From: a virus
Reading direction: 5' to 3' (one strand)
DNA length: 21,960 nt
Virus record (IMG/VR): IMGVR_UViG_3300048834_000287
Location: 1 to 21,960 of that record
In this document: in pieces, positions 1 through 7,939 of the stretch
Layout of the letters: each line of letters starts with the position of its first letter
How positions within the stretch are numbered: the first letter of the stretch is position 1
Made by a program: the position numbers and the translations under genes
Notes under the pieces: generated by a model
The model's database searches: none
What the model was told of the DNA's origin: nothing
Seen by the model: only the letters and a program-made list of their open reading frames with translations

Positions 1-18
1 TGAACCAACCCGTGCCAG

Positions 19-573
19 TTACTCAGCAGCCGCGGGCTCGGGAGCCACCGGAGCGGCCGGCGCAGCGGGCTTCGGAGCAGCGATGCGGCCGGTCACGCCG
101 TAGAACTTCCGCCAGCGCGCATACTCGGCGCGAACGTTCGCTTCGTTCAGACCGCGCGCCCGCGCGATTTCCATCGACTCGCCGATCGACGCGGTGCTCT
201 GGTTGCGCTGCGACACCTCGTCGAAGATCGCCCAGGCCTGGCCACACAGGGTTTCGGGCTTCGGCCGGCGCACCCCGTTCGCTTCAGGCATCTTGTTCGC
301 TTCCTTGGCAGCCAGCGCAGCGGCCTTCGCATCAGCCTTGGCCTGCTCCTTGGCAGCTTTCTCCGCCGCCTTGGCAGCCTTGGCAGCTTCGGCTTCCGCA
401 GCCTTGGCAGCTTTCTGGGCTTCCTTCTCGGCAGCCTTCTGCGCCTTGGCAGCAGCCTTCTCAGCGTCCTTCGCTGCCTTCTCGGCAGCTTTGTCGGCAG
501 CAGCCTGCGAGGCAGCAGCAGCCCTCACAGCGGCTTCATTAACCGCCGGAGCGGCCTCGGTATTCGTGTCCAT
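19..573 (-). CDS. Ala/Lys-rich protein with C-terminal DNA-binding-like domain
   Basis: 184 residues. Residues 1-95 are almost only Ala, Lys, Glu and Gln in AAEKAAK-like repeats and should form one long charged helix or coiled coil, as in TolA or histone-H1-like proteins. Residues 99-160 are a compact domain with a conserved frame (NGV..P, Cys110, Trp114, then RWRKF at 153-157). The same frame recurs in the zinc-ribbon protein at 18526-19269. The tail is Pro/Ala-rich. The ATG at 573 has an AAGGAG site 7 bases upstream. A sigma70-like promoter lies at 620-647, so the gene is probably transcribed on its own as well as by read-through. A nucleic-acid-binding or nucleoid-associated role is inference; the function is unknown. 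Confidence 0.85.
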   Translation of the reverse strand: MDTNTEAAPAVNEAAVRAAAASQAAADKAAEKAAKDAEKAAAKAQKAAEKEAQKAAKAAEAEAAKAAKAAEKAAKEQAKADAKAAALAAKEANKMPEANGVRRPKPETLCGQAWAIFDEVSQRNQSTASIGESMEIARARGLNEANVRAEYARWRKFYGVTGRIAAPKPAAPAAPVAPEPAAAE

Positions 574-619
574 CGTATCTCTCCTTCAGGGTTAATGCCC
601 ACGCGGGCAGCGGTTCGTT

Positions 620-647
620 ACGTTAGCACCCCTGCGGGCAATTACAA
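620..647 (-). promoter_or_regulatory. Predicted sigma70-type promoter for the Ala/Lys-rich gene
   Basis: On the minus strand the -35 box is TTGTAA (642-647) and the -10 box is TAACGT (620-625), with a 16-base spacer. The extended -35 sequence GCCCTTGTAAT is the same as at the promoter near 19608-19636 and close to that near 18417-18445. Confidence 0.4.
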
Positions 648-665
648 GGGCGAATTTTAGAAAAC

Positions 666-1412
666 TTACGACAATCGGGCTTTCATCCACTGGCCCAATG
701 TGTTCGAAGCTGTCGTGCGCTTAATGTCGTGCTGAGTCTCAAGCACTTCCATCATTGTCATCCGCAGCTTCAGAACGACTTTCGTGTCCTTGGGGCTTCC
801 AGCTTCTTTCCACATCTTGTCAGCCACCATCCAGATCTCACCTGCAACTCCCCCGGTTGGCTCAGCACCAGCGGGGCGCGGGGTGCCCGCAGGCTGCCGC
901 GCTACGCCAGCGGGGCGGGGTGCCGGTATGGTTGCCGCGGGCAGCGGTTGCAGCGCTGTAGCGGCCCCTTTGGCTGCGCTACGCATAGCATCAGTCATTT
1001 GAAGTGTGCGGGGCAAAATATCGTCAACAGTCTTTGGCGTTCTGCTGCCGAGCGCATAACGGTAGAAAGGAACTTTGCCAACCGGAAGCTTCAATTGTGC
1101 TTCAACGGATGTGATCTGTTTGTCAAGCTCTTGATCGTCAACGAGTGGTGGCTTCATCGCGCCAATGACCACAGTGAGCGCCGCTCGCCGTTCGGCGTGA
1201 GTCAATGCCAGACCGGGTTCACCTGTCACACTGGTGTAGAGAAGTTGCATCTGCAAGACCTTGAGCCCCGCCAGGAAGTAGGGGCTATCGGTGTTTTCGA
1301 ACTTCACATTCTTCACGTTGGCAGCTTCAAGCTGAACCAGACCGTGAAGTATGTCTTGCACGCGATGCACGTTCAGCACGCGCATCTTGTCCATGTCAAT
1401 CGCGACGTGCAT
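666..1412 (-). CDS. Hypothetical phage protein with Pro/Ala linker and C-terminal domain
   Basis: 248 residues from the ATG at 1412, which overlaps the TGA of the upstream gene (TGATG) and has an AAGGAGG site 5-6 bases away. A GTG at 1415 is also in frame but lies too close to that site. The N-terminal half (about 1-135) looks globular. A Pro/Ala/Gly-rich linker follows at about 145-185. The last 60 residues contain GEIW, then TTASNTLGQWMK, a spacing that resembles the C-terminal domain of the Ala/Lys-rich protein, though more weakly. I do not recognise the family. It is the end of a four-gene coupled run that starts at 2000. Confidence 0.85.
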   Translation of the reverse strand: MHVAIDMDKMRVLNVHRVQDILHGLVQLEAANVKNVKFENTDSPYFLAGLKVLQMQLLYTSVTGEPGLALTHAERRAALTVVIGAMKPPLVDDQELDKQITSVEAQLKLPVGKVPFYRYALGSRTPKTVDDILPRTLQMTDAMRSAAKGAATALQPLPAATIPAPRPAGVARQPAGTPRPAGAEPTGGVAGEIWMVADKMWKEAGSPKDTKVVLKLRMTMMEVLETQHDIKRTTASNTLGQWMKARLS

Positions 1413-1606
1413 CACTCCCTCCTTTTCGCAATAAGCGTCACGAACCGATCCCTGGACAAATCAATTTCGTGCTTCCACTTGCTGAAGTGATACTTGCACG
1501 AGAACTCGTTACATTTTGCGACGAACAGCTCTGGGTTCTTTTCAGCCCAGTTCATGTTCATCTCAATCTCAACGCGGACGACACCATCCATCTGATCAGT
1601 TGTCAT
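1412..1606 (-). CDS. Small hypothetical protein
   Basis: 64 residues, mixed charge, with three Trp/Tyr-rich stretches and two Cys (CNEFSCKYHF) but no motif I recognise. Its start overlaps the end of the upstream gene by 11 bases, and its TGA overlaps the ATG of the next gene, so it is probably translationally coupled on both sides. A weak GGAAGGGG site lies about 12 bases before the ATG. The overlaps and codon pattern support it as a real gene; the function is unknown. Confidence 0.7.
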   Translation of the reverse strand: MTTDQMDGVVRVEIEMNMNWAEKNPELFVAKCNEFSCKYHFSKWKHEIDLSRDRFVTLIAKRRE

Positions 1607-2000
1607 TGCCCGGGCGCCCCTTCCAGCCGATCGTTTCCATCGCGCTCACCTTGCATGCGCGCTCCTGTGCGACCCGCTGAATCGTCTTCATGAACTCCGC
1701 GCGGGTCTTCGAAGTTGCATTGGTCCGAAGACCGATGTGCATCTCAACGTCCTTCTTGCTCAGGTGGATTCCACCTTTCGGACCGTTGAGCAAGCTGCCG
1801 TTGATCATCTGCCAGATGTTGACCCTCTCCCAGACTTCGTCCAGGTTCTTCTCGGTGATCTGGTAGAAGCCGCACGGTATGGTTGCCCACACCAGGACTT
1901 CAGTGACCGGGTGCCACTGTGCCTTCCCGAAGCGCTCATGCGGAGCTGTGGTCACATTCTGAAAGTCCTTCACCGCGCTGACGTCAAAATCCAGGGACAT
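1596..2000 (-). CDS. Hypothetical phage protein
   Basis: 134 residues. The ATG at 2000 has a GAGGAG site 6 bases upstream. No signal peptide or membrane segment is visible. The central part (about 25-75) has hydrophobic and aromatic residues typical of a small globular fold (EVLVWATIPCGFYQI), and the C-terminal third is basic. It is the first gene of a run of small genes downstream of the helicase, with its own promoter-like sequence at 2035-2062. Function is not recognisable. Confidence 0.8.
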   Translation of the reverse strand: MSLDFDVSAVKDFQNVTTAPHERFGKAQWHPVTEVLVWATIPCGFYQITEKNLDEVWERVNIWQMINGSLLNGPKGGIHLSKKDVEMHIGLRTNATSKTRAEFMKTIQRVAQERACKVSAMETIGWKGRPGNDN

Positions 2001-2034
2001 GGTTCGCTCCTCAAGCTGAATTGCCTACTTGCTT

Positions 2035-2062
2035 ACAGTAGCAGAACCAACAGCGAACGCAA
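2035..2062 (-). promoter_or_regulatory. Predicted promoter between helicase gene and 134-residue gene
   Basis: On the minus strand: -35 TTGCGT (2057-2062), a 16-base spacer, and -10 TACTGT (2035-2040), just after the helicase stop codon at 2073. The match is moderate. Confidence 0.3.
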
Positions 2063-2072
2063 TAGCTAAAAT

Positions 2073-3950
2073 TCAGAACGGAATGTCATCATCGTCAATG
2101 ACTCGGGTTTCGCCTGCTTGCGTCGTTCCTGGTTTCTTCAACGTCGACATGTAGCCGGCAATCGCGGAAGTATCTGCTTCCAGCTCAATTGAAGGACCTT
2201 CGTCGTAATCTGAGCGCTCGGTTGCACCGAAGGCGGTTCCATCAAGGCAGGTCGCCATAATTTCCGGATATTGCTTGTTTGTCCAGACTCGCAAGTGTGT
2301 TGCAACGGGCAAGTTCTTCAAGACCGAAAGGACATGGTCTGTGGATCCAACAAAAGGTTCTTTAGTCCGTTCCCGCCACCACTGTTGCGCTTTGCGAAGC
2401 GCATACTTATCGTGCTCAGGGCAGACGTATTCACTAAAGACACGACGACCGCAGTAGTATGAGACTTTAATCGACGGGGGCCGACCTTCTTTAAGATGCT
2501 TCTTGGCTACAACGTGGTCGACCGCAAATATCTGCATGACCGGAAAGTCACCTCGGATAAGTTGCTCAGACGCAGCTTCTTCTTTGAGTTTATTCGTGAA
2601 CTGAAACTCATGTCCACACTCTTTGCCAGTTGAGCTGTCAATGCCAGTGCAGAATCGGGCGCTTGCGTGGCAGTAGCAGTGGCAGACCGGGCATTCCTTA
2701 ACCGGCGCTTCACCTCCGCCTTCACCCTTTCGCTTCGGAATTACAGGATCGTTGACTGGACCGAGACGCTTTGTATTCTGGGCGTAATCAAGAACGAGAC
2801 AGTTCTGCTTAGGACTTGCAGCAATCGACGCCAATCTACCCTCAGGGGTGTCAAGGTCAAACAGCGGTCCACCGTTATGCCCAGTCATTGGGTTGTGATA
2901 GAACGGTCGTGTTCCACGGCCAAGCATCTGCACCCAAAGAACGGGTGAAGCAGTTGGACGCAGAACAACAATCATGTCAATTCCAGGATCATCAAATCCC
3001 GTTGTCAACACATTGTTGTTCACCAGCGCGCGAAGCTTACCAGCTTTGAAATCACGAATTGCTTGGTCCCGACCTTCGCGCTTGCTATGGACGCAACCCG
3101 CAGAAACGCCAAGCAGATTAAGCATATCGGCAATGTGGTCAGCGTGATCGGTCCCAGACGCAAAGACCAGCCACTTGTTTCGATCGTGCCCAAGCTCCAT
3201 GGCTTCACGAAGTGCTGCCATTGTTGTTTCGTCTTTGTCGACAGCTTTCTGAAGCTCACTCTCAATGAACTCGCCGCCCCGCATATGCACGCCCTCAACA
3301 TCAAGTTTAGTGGCTGTCCGGCGTGGCACAAGCGGAACAAGGTAGCCTTCAGAAATCAGTCGATTGAATGCAATCACCCCCGTTATGTCGAAACATACGT
3401 CGGTGAAGATGCTTGGTGTTTCACTCTTGTCCGGATTAACCACAGGGCTGGTGATGTGCCCATGCCCAAGCCTCCACGGAGTTGCTGTCAACCCTATGAC
3501 CTTCAGCATGGGGTTCATCGCGAGCAGTGCGTTAATGAACGTTTGATACATTGTCGACTCAGCTGGGCTTACCAGATGCGCTTCGTCAACAATAATCAAA
3601 TCAACGTGCCCGAACAACGAAGCCTTATTAGCTACGGAAGCGATGCCAGCAAAGGTGATCGGACGATTGTGGGTCTTCTGGTTCAGGCCTGCACTGTATA
3701 TCCCCGCTGGCGCAAAAGGCCAGACCATCATCAGCTTCTCATAGTTCTGTTGGATAAGCTCTTTAACGTGTGTCAGGATCATCACTTTCTGGCCTGGAAA
3801 GTGCGAGTAGATTGACTGCAAGAATCGAGCGATGATAATCGACTTGCCCGTTCCCGTAGGCATAGCAACGACCGGGTTTCCGGAATTGCTTCTGAAATAA
3901 TCCCAGATTGATGCTACTGCTTCAGTTTGGTAAGGCCGGTCCCTGATCAT
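2073..3950 (-). CDS. DEAH-box superfamily 2 helicase with zinc-binding insert and SSB-like C-terminal tip
   Basis: 625 residues. Visible SF2 motifs, numbered from the chosen start: RPYQ near the N-terminus, Walker A MPTGTGKS (30-37), DEAH box (122-125), GLTATPWR (153-160) and QMLGRGTRP (341-349, motif VI). Residues 420-446 hold a Cys cluster (CPVC, then Cys434 and Cys445) that could bind zinc. The last residues are IDDDDIPF, matching the acidic tip of bacterial SSB. The protein should be an ATP-driven DNA or RNA translocase of the RecG/RadD/ComFA-like class. I chose the ATG at 3950 because it overlaps the nuclease stop codon (TGATG) and has a GAGAG site upstream. An in-frame start at 3983 would add 11 residues. 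It lies in one operon with the nuclease, which suggests joint end processing or fork remodelling. Confidence 0.95.
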   Translation of the reverse strand: MIRDRPYQTEAVASIWDYFRSNSGNPVVAMPTGTGKSIIIARFLQSIYSHFPGQKVMILTHVKELIQQNYEKLMMVWPFAPAGIYSAGLNQKTHNRPITFAGIASVANKASLFGHVDLIIVDEAHLVSPAESTMYQTFINALLAMNPMLKVIGLTATPWRLGHGHITSPVVNPDKSETPSIFTDVCFDITGVIAFNRLISEGYLVPLVPRRTATKLDVEGVHMRGGEFIESELQKAVDKDETTMAALREAMELGHDRNKWLVFASGTDHADHIADMLNLLGVSAGCVHSKREGRDQAIRDFKAGKLRALVNNNVLTTGFDDPGIDMIVVLRPTASPVLWVQMLGRGTRPFYHNPMTGHNGGPLFDLDTPEGRLASIAASPKQNCLVLDYAQNTKRLGPVNDPVIPKRKGEGGGEAPVKECPVCHCYCHASARFCTGIDSSTGKECGHEFQFTNKLKEEAASEQLIRGDFPVMQIFAVDHVVAKKHLKEGRPPSIKVSYYCGRRVFSEYVCPEHDKYALRKAQQWWRERTKEPFVGSTDHVLSVLKNLPVATHLRVWTNKQYPEIMATCLDGTAFGATERSDYDEGPSIELEADTSAIAGYMSTLKKPGTTQAGETRVIDDDDIPF

Positions 3951-4915
3951 CAGATAACTCTCGAGCGCTCGTAGTGGCTGCAACCAGTTAGTTGTGTCTT
4001 CTTATCAATCGGGCCTGGGCAGACAACGTTTGAGCATTGCCAGACGCCACCGGGTGCAGGGTCAGAAAAGCGGCAAGTTCGGCAGTTGATGTCCGGCGCG
4101 GCGCCAAGGTGGCAGACGGGTTTGTGGTCACAGAATCTGCACTTCCAGAAGCCTGGGCTAGGATTCAATTTGTCGGGCGGCGTCTTGCTCCAGATGATTT
4201 GCTCACCTTTGTCAAGATACATCTGAGCCAGAAGCGGGTCGACCGTAAGAACCTCAGCGTAGAGATCATCGGTGTTCTTGTTCACCGCAACGTAGAGCGC
4301 GTGACCGATTCCCATCTTGTGCATATAGAGGTTCATCTGAACATAGTGTTCGAACTTTGCCTCCTTGACACCTTTCCCGGGAAACTTCGTAGTCTTTCCT
4401 GCAAGGTAGTCACGCCAGTCTTTCAGCGGACCAGCAAGCTCAATAAACGATTTTTCGCTATGCGTCTTGAACTCGCTCAGTGCAGGAAGCCCGGGCGGTA
4501 TATCAGGAACGTTGATTGCGATACCGTCACCGCTGCCGCCCCCATGCCCGTCGCCAAAGTGGATACGAAACTGTTTCCCGTTTTCGTCCTGCTGATAAAT
4601 CTGGCAACCAATCATCAGAAGCAGCGCAATAAAACGAGCTTCTTCAAGATGTCCCCGGTTGAACAACCGCAGCATCCGCCCTTCAAATGCCCCTTTTGTT
4701 GTCCAGTGAAAGTTATACCAGATTGCCCGATTGCACTCTTGCCCAAGAATGGACGCGCCAAGGTGCGACCTATGCTCTTCTTCATCGGTGCGATATGCGT
4801 CGCCTATATGCGGAATGACTTTTCCGAGCCATCCACGAAAGGAAGCACCTCCGTCAGCTGCAACGATTTCGTCGATTCTGCGGAGTGTCGCAAAGGCGAC
4901 TTTTACGTTTGTCAT
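3950..4915 (-). CDS. PD-(D/E)XK nuclease, Cas4/RecB-like with predicted iron-sulfur cluster
   Basis: 321 residues. The active-site pattern of the RecB-type nuclease superfamily is visible: GHLEE (88-92), Asp130 in GSGDG, E148-F-K150, and QMNLYMHK (193-200, the QxxxY element). Cys61 before the nuclease core together with Cys259, Cys262 and Cys268 matches the one-plus-three Cys arrangement that holds a [4Fe-4S] cluster in Cas4 and AddB. A further Cys-rich tail (278-312) may bind zinc. The likely activity is cleavage or resection of DNA ends. It has a GAGGA site before the ATG and overlaps the helicase start by one base. There are no cas genes or repeats, so a CRISPR role is not indicated. Confidence 0.92.
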   Translation of the reverse strand: MTNVKVAFATLRRIDEIVAADGGASFRGWLGKVIPHIGDAYRTDEEEHRSHLGASILGQECNRAIWYNFHWTTKGAFEGRMLRLFNRGHLEEARFIALLLMIGCQIYQQDENGKQFRIHFGDGHGGGSGDGIAINVPDIPPGLPALSEFKTHSEKSFIELAGPLKDWRDYLAGKTTKFPGKGVKEAKFEHYVQMNLYMHKMGIGHALYVAVNKNTDDLYAEVLTVDPLLAQMYLDKGEQIIWSKTPPDKLNPSPGFWKCRFCDHKPVCHLGAAPDINCRTCRFSDPAPGGVWQCSNVVCPGPIDKKTQLTGCSHYERSRVI

Positions 4916-4937
4916 CTGTTCCTCGCTGACTGAAAAT

Positions 4938-4957
4938 GGCGCCCGTTTCCAGGCGCC
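4938..4957 (-). terminator. Possible weak terminator after the DUF669 gene
   Basis: A perfect 6-bp stem, GGCGCC at both ends with an 8-base loop, is followed on the minus strand by ATTTT. It sits in the 60-base gap between the DUF669 gene and the nuclease gene. The short U-run makes it weak, perhaps attenuating rather than stopping transcription. Confidence 0.4.
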
Positions 4958-4975
4958 TAGTTGAGGCAGCGAGCG

Positions 4976-5851
4976 TCAGCCGCCAGGCTTCTGAGTCCAC
5001 GGAGGCGCGAACCCCTGAGCGGGGTGCGGTGCCTCGGGCGCAGCAGGAGCACCAGCCGCAGCGGGCGGAGCGCCAGGCGCAGCGCCACCGGGTTGCCCCC
5101 AAGGCTGCTGACCTGCCGGTTGCTGCCAACCCCCTTGTGCGGGCGGCGCTGCGGGCGCTGCGGGCGCTGCGGGCGGGGCAGGGGGTGCCGCTGGTGCAGC
5201 AGGCTGAGCAGGGAACCGAGCACGAAGATCAGCTTCGCTGAGAACTTCGTTTCCGGCGTAGTAGTAGCCGGGTGCGCTCGGATGTGCCAACCAACCCGCA
5301 GGCGGGAACGCTGCGGCCGGCGGGGCGACCGGGGGTGCTGCCGGCGGAGCTGCGGGCGGTGCTGCCTGGGTCTGTTGCGCCCAGGGCTGCGCGGGCGGAA
5401 TCTGGGCAGCGGGCGGTGCGGTAGCGGCCGGAGCACCAGCAGGCTGACCATCGACAGCTTCGTTGATGTTCTTGAAGCTGCGAAGCTCGTTCGACGGTTC
5501 GTAGCCCTCATCCTTCTTGACGATGGCTTTCACCTTCATCGGGATGTTGTGGAGCTGCTGCGTATCGCTCAGCTGCAGAACGCCGGCAGCGTGGCAAAGA
5601 GCGGACAGCTGGCGCTGAGCGATCTCGGACGTCTGAGCGTTCGTGTGCTGCAGATTGAACCGGGCGAACAGCTTCCGGCCCTTGTATTGGCCGTCGAGAA
5701 TGGTGAACCGAAACTGCGTGTAGCTGTTCACGCCGTCCTTGGTCGGCTTGTTGCCGCTTTCGTCGATCGCCGCGTTATACCAGCCAGCGGGAACGACTTC
5801 GATCCCGTTGTCCGGTTCAACTTTGGACGCGTCAAAGTGAAGTTGTGCCAT
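4976..5851 (-). CDS. DUF669-family single-stranded-DNA-binding-type protein
   Basis: 291 residues. Residues 1-135 resemble the phage DUF669 family (opening MAQLHFDASKVEP, then VPAGWYNAAI, and a central TQFRFTILDGQYKGRKLF). Members of this family sit next to Sak4-type ATPases and are thought to be OB-fold ssDNA-binding proteins. Residues 136-291 are a low-complexity Pro/Ala/Gln/Gly tail with a short ordered block (GWLAHPSAPGYYYAG) in the middle. The tail ends in WTQKPGG, not in the acidic tip usual for bacterial SSB. The ATG at 5851 has AAAGGAA about 12 bases upstream. It lies 14 bases after the Sak4-like gene. The family call is by pattern and not by search. Confidence 0.8.
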   Translation of the reverse strand: MAQLHFDASKVEPDNGIEVVPAGWYNAAIDESGNKPTKDGVNSYTQFRFTILDGQYKGRKLFARFNLQHTNAQTSEIAQRQLSALCHAAGVLQLSDTQQLHNIPMKVKAIVKKDEGYEPSNELRSFKNINEAVDGQPAGAPAATAPPAAQIPPAQPWAQQTQAAPPAAPPAAPPVAPPAAAFPPAGWLAHPSAPGYYYAGNEVLSEADLRARFPAQPAAPAAPPAPPAAPAAPAAPPAQGGWQQPAGQQPWGQPGGAAPGAPPAAAGAPAAPEAPHPAQGFAPPWTQKPGG

Positions 5852-5865
5852 GTGGAACTGTTCCT

Positions 5866-6708
5866 TTACTGGCGGTTGAAGATATCAATCCCGGTCTGCG
5901 TATAGACCGCGTGAGCAAGCGCGTTCCATCCATTCTGCGGGGGAGCTGGGATTGGAATTTCCCCCGTGATGCCAAACCTGTTCCCGGCGGTATAGCCTGG
6001 CGTCCTGCTCAGACCCAAGACCCGCCCCTTATTCTGGGACATAGCCTTGGACAAGTTATCGGTTTTGCTGACATAGACAGGTTCGTAGAGAAACCCGATA
6101 ATGTCAGCCCATTGGGTCATGCGTTCACGCTTCCCATAGGTCTTCTGGTTTTTCGGGGAATGCAGAAGCAAGTCCCACGAATCGTATTCGCCCGCGGTAG
6201 GGTCCATCACCTTGCTTGAAAACACGTGGCAGGTGAGAACAATGTTCAGACCCCCGTAGACCGCCAGCGCGTCAAGTTTCACAAGGATAGCGTCAAGGTC
6301 TTCGTTGGCAAGGTTGTATCCCTTCCCATAACCCCCGTGGCAACTTTCCATCGTGATGATTTTCTTGCTCCCAGGGCGGTAGAGCGGGTCGCGTTCGATC
6401 ACCGCGTCATGGATCATCCGTTCCAATGCGGTGGCACTGTCAAAGACAAGTGTCTTGAATGGGAAATTCCCTTGCTGCGCATACATCGTCACTTCGTCAA
6501 TCAGCGAGTGGACTTGCGCAAGCGTCTCAAGCCTTGGGGTCTTCGCAACAGCGACCCCCGCGAACCCGACTTCCAACGGAACGAGCAGCGCGCCGGGCGC
6601 ATAGCTGCACAAGGTAGTCTTGCCGAGCTTTTCCTGCCCCGCAATCAGAATTCGCAACCCGGTCCGGGTGGCACCCGTCGTGATTCCACCAAGGATGCTC
6701 TGGCTCAT
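5866..6708 (-). CDS. Sak4-like RecA-fold ATPase (AAA_24 family), probable annealase/recombinase
   Basis: 280 residues. The Walker A motif is GQEKLGKTT (24-32) and the Walker B motif is TLVFDSA ending at Asp90. The order and length fit the phage Sak4/AAA_24 family, which promotes single-strand annealing or strand exchange together with a partner SSB. The DUF669 gene immediately downstream is that usual partner. The region TCHVFSSK (about 160) may carry the sensor residues. The ATG at 6708 overlaps the ligase stop codon (ATGA) and has a GAGGA site 8 bases upstream. Confidence 0.9.
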   Translation of the reverse strand: MSQSILGGITTGATRTGLRILIAGQEKLGKTTLCSYAPGALLVPLEVGFAGVAVAKTPRLETLAQVHSLIDEVTMYAQQGNFPFKTLVFDSATALERMIHDAVIERDPLYRPGSKKIITMESCHGGYGKGYNLANEDLDAILVKLDALAVYGGLNIVLTCHVFSSKVMDPTAGEYDSWDLLLHSPKNQKTYGKRERMTQWADIIGFLYEPVYVSKTDNLSKAMSQNKGRVLGLSRTPGYTAGNRFGITGEIPIPAPPQNGWNALAHAVYTQTGIDIFNRQ

Positions 6709-7643
6709 GACATGTCCTCTTTCATGCGAATGCTCTGGAAGGTCGGGAATCGCAACTTGTCCTTCACTCCATGCGGGAAGTATTGGAATTTCACAACCCT
6801 ACCAACAATTTCAGCGGGGTGCAACAGGTAATGCGCCCGCTCTTCAGACGTCATTTTGCCAGCTGCGATTGTGATTTCTTCACCAGCTTCGAACCGCTTA
6901 TTCGGCGTTTCAATCGGCGCAAGAAGTTTCGCAGTCAGCGTGCCGACAAGACCGTTCTTGACCATGTTAGCTTGATGCGTGCTGCGCTCAGTGTATCCGA
7001 GCGCGTTGATTGTTGCTTCGTTGTTGTTGGTTTCCCCTTCGTGGACAGCAGTAACCACAGCTTCAGCGTCCATGAACGCCTTGATGCGCAACAAACCGCC
7101 TTCGCGAATCGTGCTGCGGCCTGACTTGTGTGGCGCGTGCGGGTCACGAAGAATTGTTCCTTCGTAGCCAAGTGCAGCGTTGACATCAATCCGTGACTGA
7201 AGCTCGTCCATGTTGTGGCAGAGCACGCCTTCAACGACTTGCACGTGACGGAAAATGTCATTCCCCGCTGCGCCAAGCTTGGCAACTTCCTGATGCAGAA
7301 TCTGAATTCGCTGCATGTAGGGCAAGCCTTTCGTGTCAGCCCGAACAAGATCAAACAGGTGCCAAGCAACCCAAGGCGAACCATCATGCGAGCTGAGTGC
7401 GCTTGTGGTCATCCTGCACAGATCAGGATGCGTTTCAACTTCAACCGCCATTTCGCCATCGAAACCAAGGGTTGCGCTGTGGCTGAAGATACGGCTGACA
7501 TACTTGTTGCCGAATGGCTTCAAGCTGCGCCCGGTGACCTGCCCGAAAAGGTTGATAGCGCGAACCCCGTCGATTTTGGGCTGCGCCAGAACCGGAAACT
7601 TGACCTTCTCCGGGTCCCAGTCATCAGCAAGCATTGGTTTCAT
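6705..7643 (-). CDS. ATP-dependent DNA ligase
   Basis: 312 residues, the length of small T7-type phage ligases. Nucleotidyltransferase motifs are clear: motif I PKIDGVR with the adenylated lysine at 23, GRS near 38-40, motif III FDGEM (61-65), motif IV YEGTILRDP (160-168) and motif V LLRIKAF (184-190). The C-terminal 100 residues should form the OB domain. It seals nicks, for example between fragments after primer removal by the phage RNase H encoded two genes upstream. The ATG at 7643 has a GGAGG site 7 bases upstream and overlaps the stop of the preceding gene (ATGA). Confidence 0.97.
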   Translation of the reverse strand: MKPMLADDWDPEKVKFPVLAQPKIDGVRAINLFGQVTGRSLKPFGNKYVSRIFSHSATLGFDGEMAVEVETHPDLCRMTTSALSSHDGSPWVAWHLFDLVRADTKGLPYMQRIQILHQEVAKLGAAGNDIFRHVQVVEGVLCHNMDELQSRIDVNAALGYEGTILRDPHAPHKSGRSTIREGGLLRIKAFMDAEAVVTAVHEGETNNNEATINALGYTERSTHQANMVKNGLVGTLTAKLLAPIETPNKRFEAGEEITIAAGKMTSEERAHYLLHPAEIVGRVVKFQYFPHGVKDKLRFPTFQSIRMKEDMS

Positions 7644-7939
7644 TTCGGCGCCTCCAGTTGCAGCTGAGCAATGGTTCCGTCCGGTTGCGCTTCAAGAGCA
7701 ACATAGCCGTCACCGGGTTTCACGCAGAGGCGCCCGAACTTGTCCTTGAACAGCGGGCCCTCATACGCCAACAAGTCCAACGTGCAACCCTCAACACTGG
7801 ACTTGCCATCTGCGTTCAAGCGAACAAACCCGCCGCCGAACTTGGCAAAGAGCTGCCCACGATATTCGTAGATATCACAAGGCTTGTAGATGCCTCCTTT
7901 GCGAACAACTGCGCTTTGTCCGATCAGTTGGGTGAACAT
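7640..7939 (-). CDS. Small hypothetical protein between RNase H and ligase
   Basis: 99 residues, with no signal peptide or membrane segment. It is rich in Gly and short beta-type stretches (GQLFAKFGGGFVRLNADGK, then KFGRLCVKPGDGYVAL), which look like two related half-repeats of a small beta fold. The ATG at 7939 has a GAGGT site 7 bases upstream and lies inside the end of the RNase H gene (16-base overlap); the stop overlaps the ligase start. The tight coupling suggests expression with the replication proteins. I do not recognise the family. Confidence 0.8.
   Translation of the reverse strand: MFTQLIGQSAVVRKGGIYKPCDIYEYRGQLFAKFGGGFVRLNADGKSSVEGCTLDLLAYEGPLFKDKFGRLCVKPGDGYVALEAQPDGTIAQLQLEAPK

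Noticed and set aside
3950-4915. Cas4-like nuclease as evidence for a CRISPR system
   Set aside because: No cas1, cas2 or effector genes and no repeat-spacer array are present. Cas4-like nucleases are common in phage recombination operons.
4961-5905. Arg/Cys-rich plus-strand frame of 314 codons
   Set aside because: It is the mirror of the low-complexity Pro/Ala/Gln coding region of the DUF669 gene and only reflects repetitive GC-rich sequence.
5985-6000. GGCTATAC-like matches inside coding DNA, e.g. in the Sak4-like gene and near 9706
   Set aside because: They are isolated single copies explained by codons, and do not cluster.
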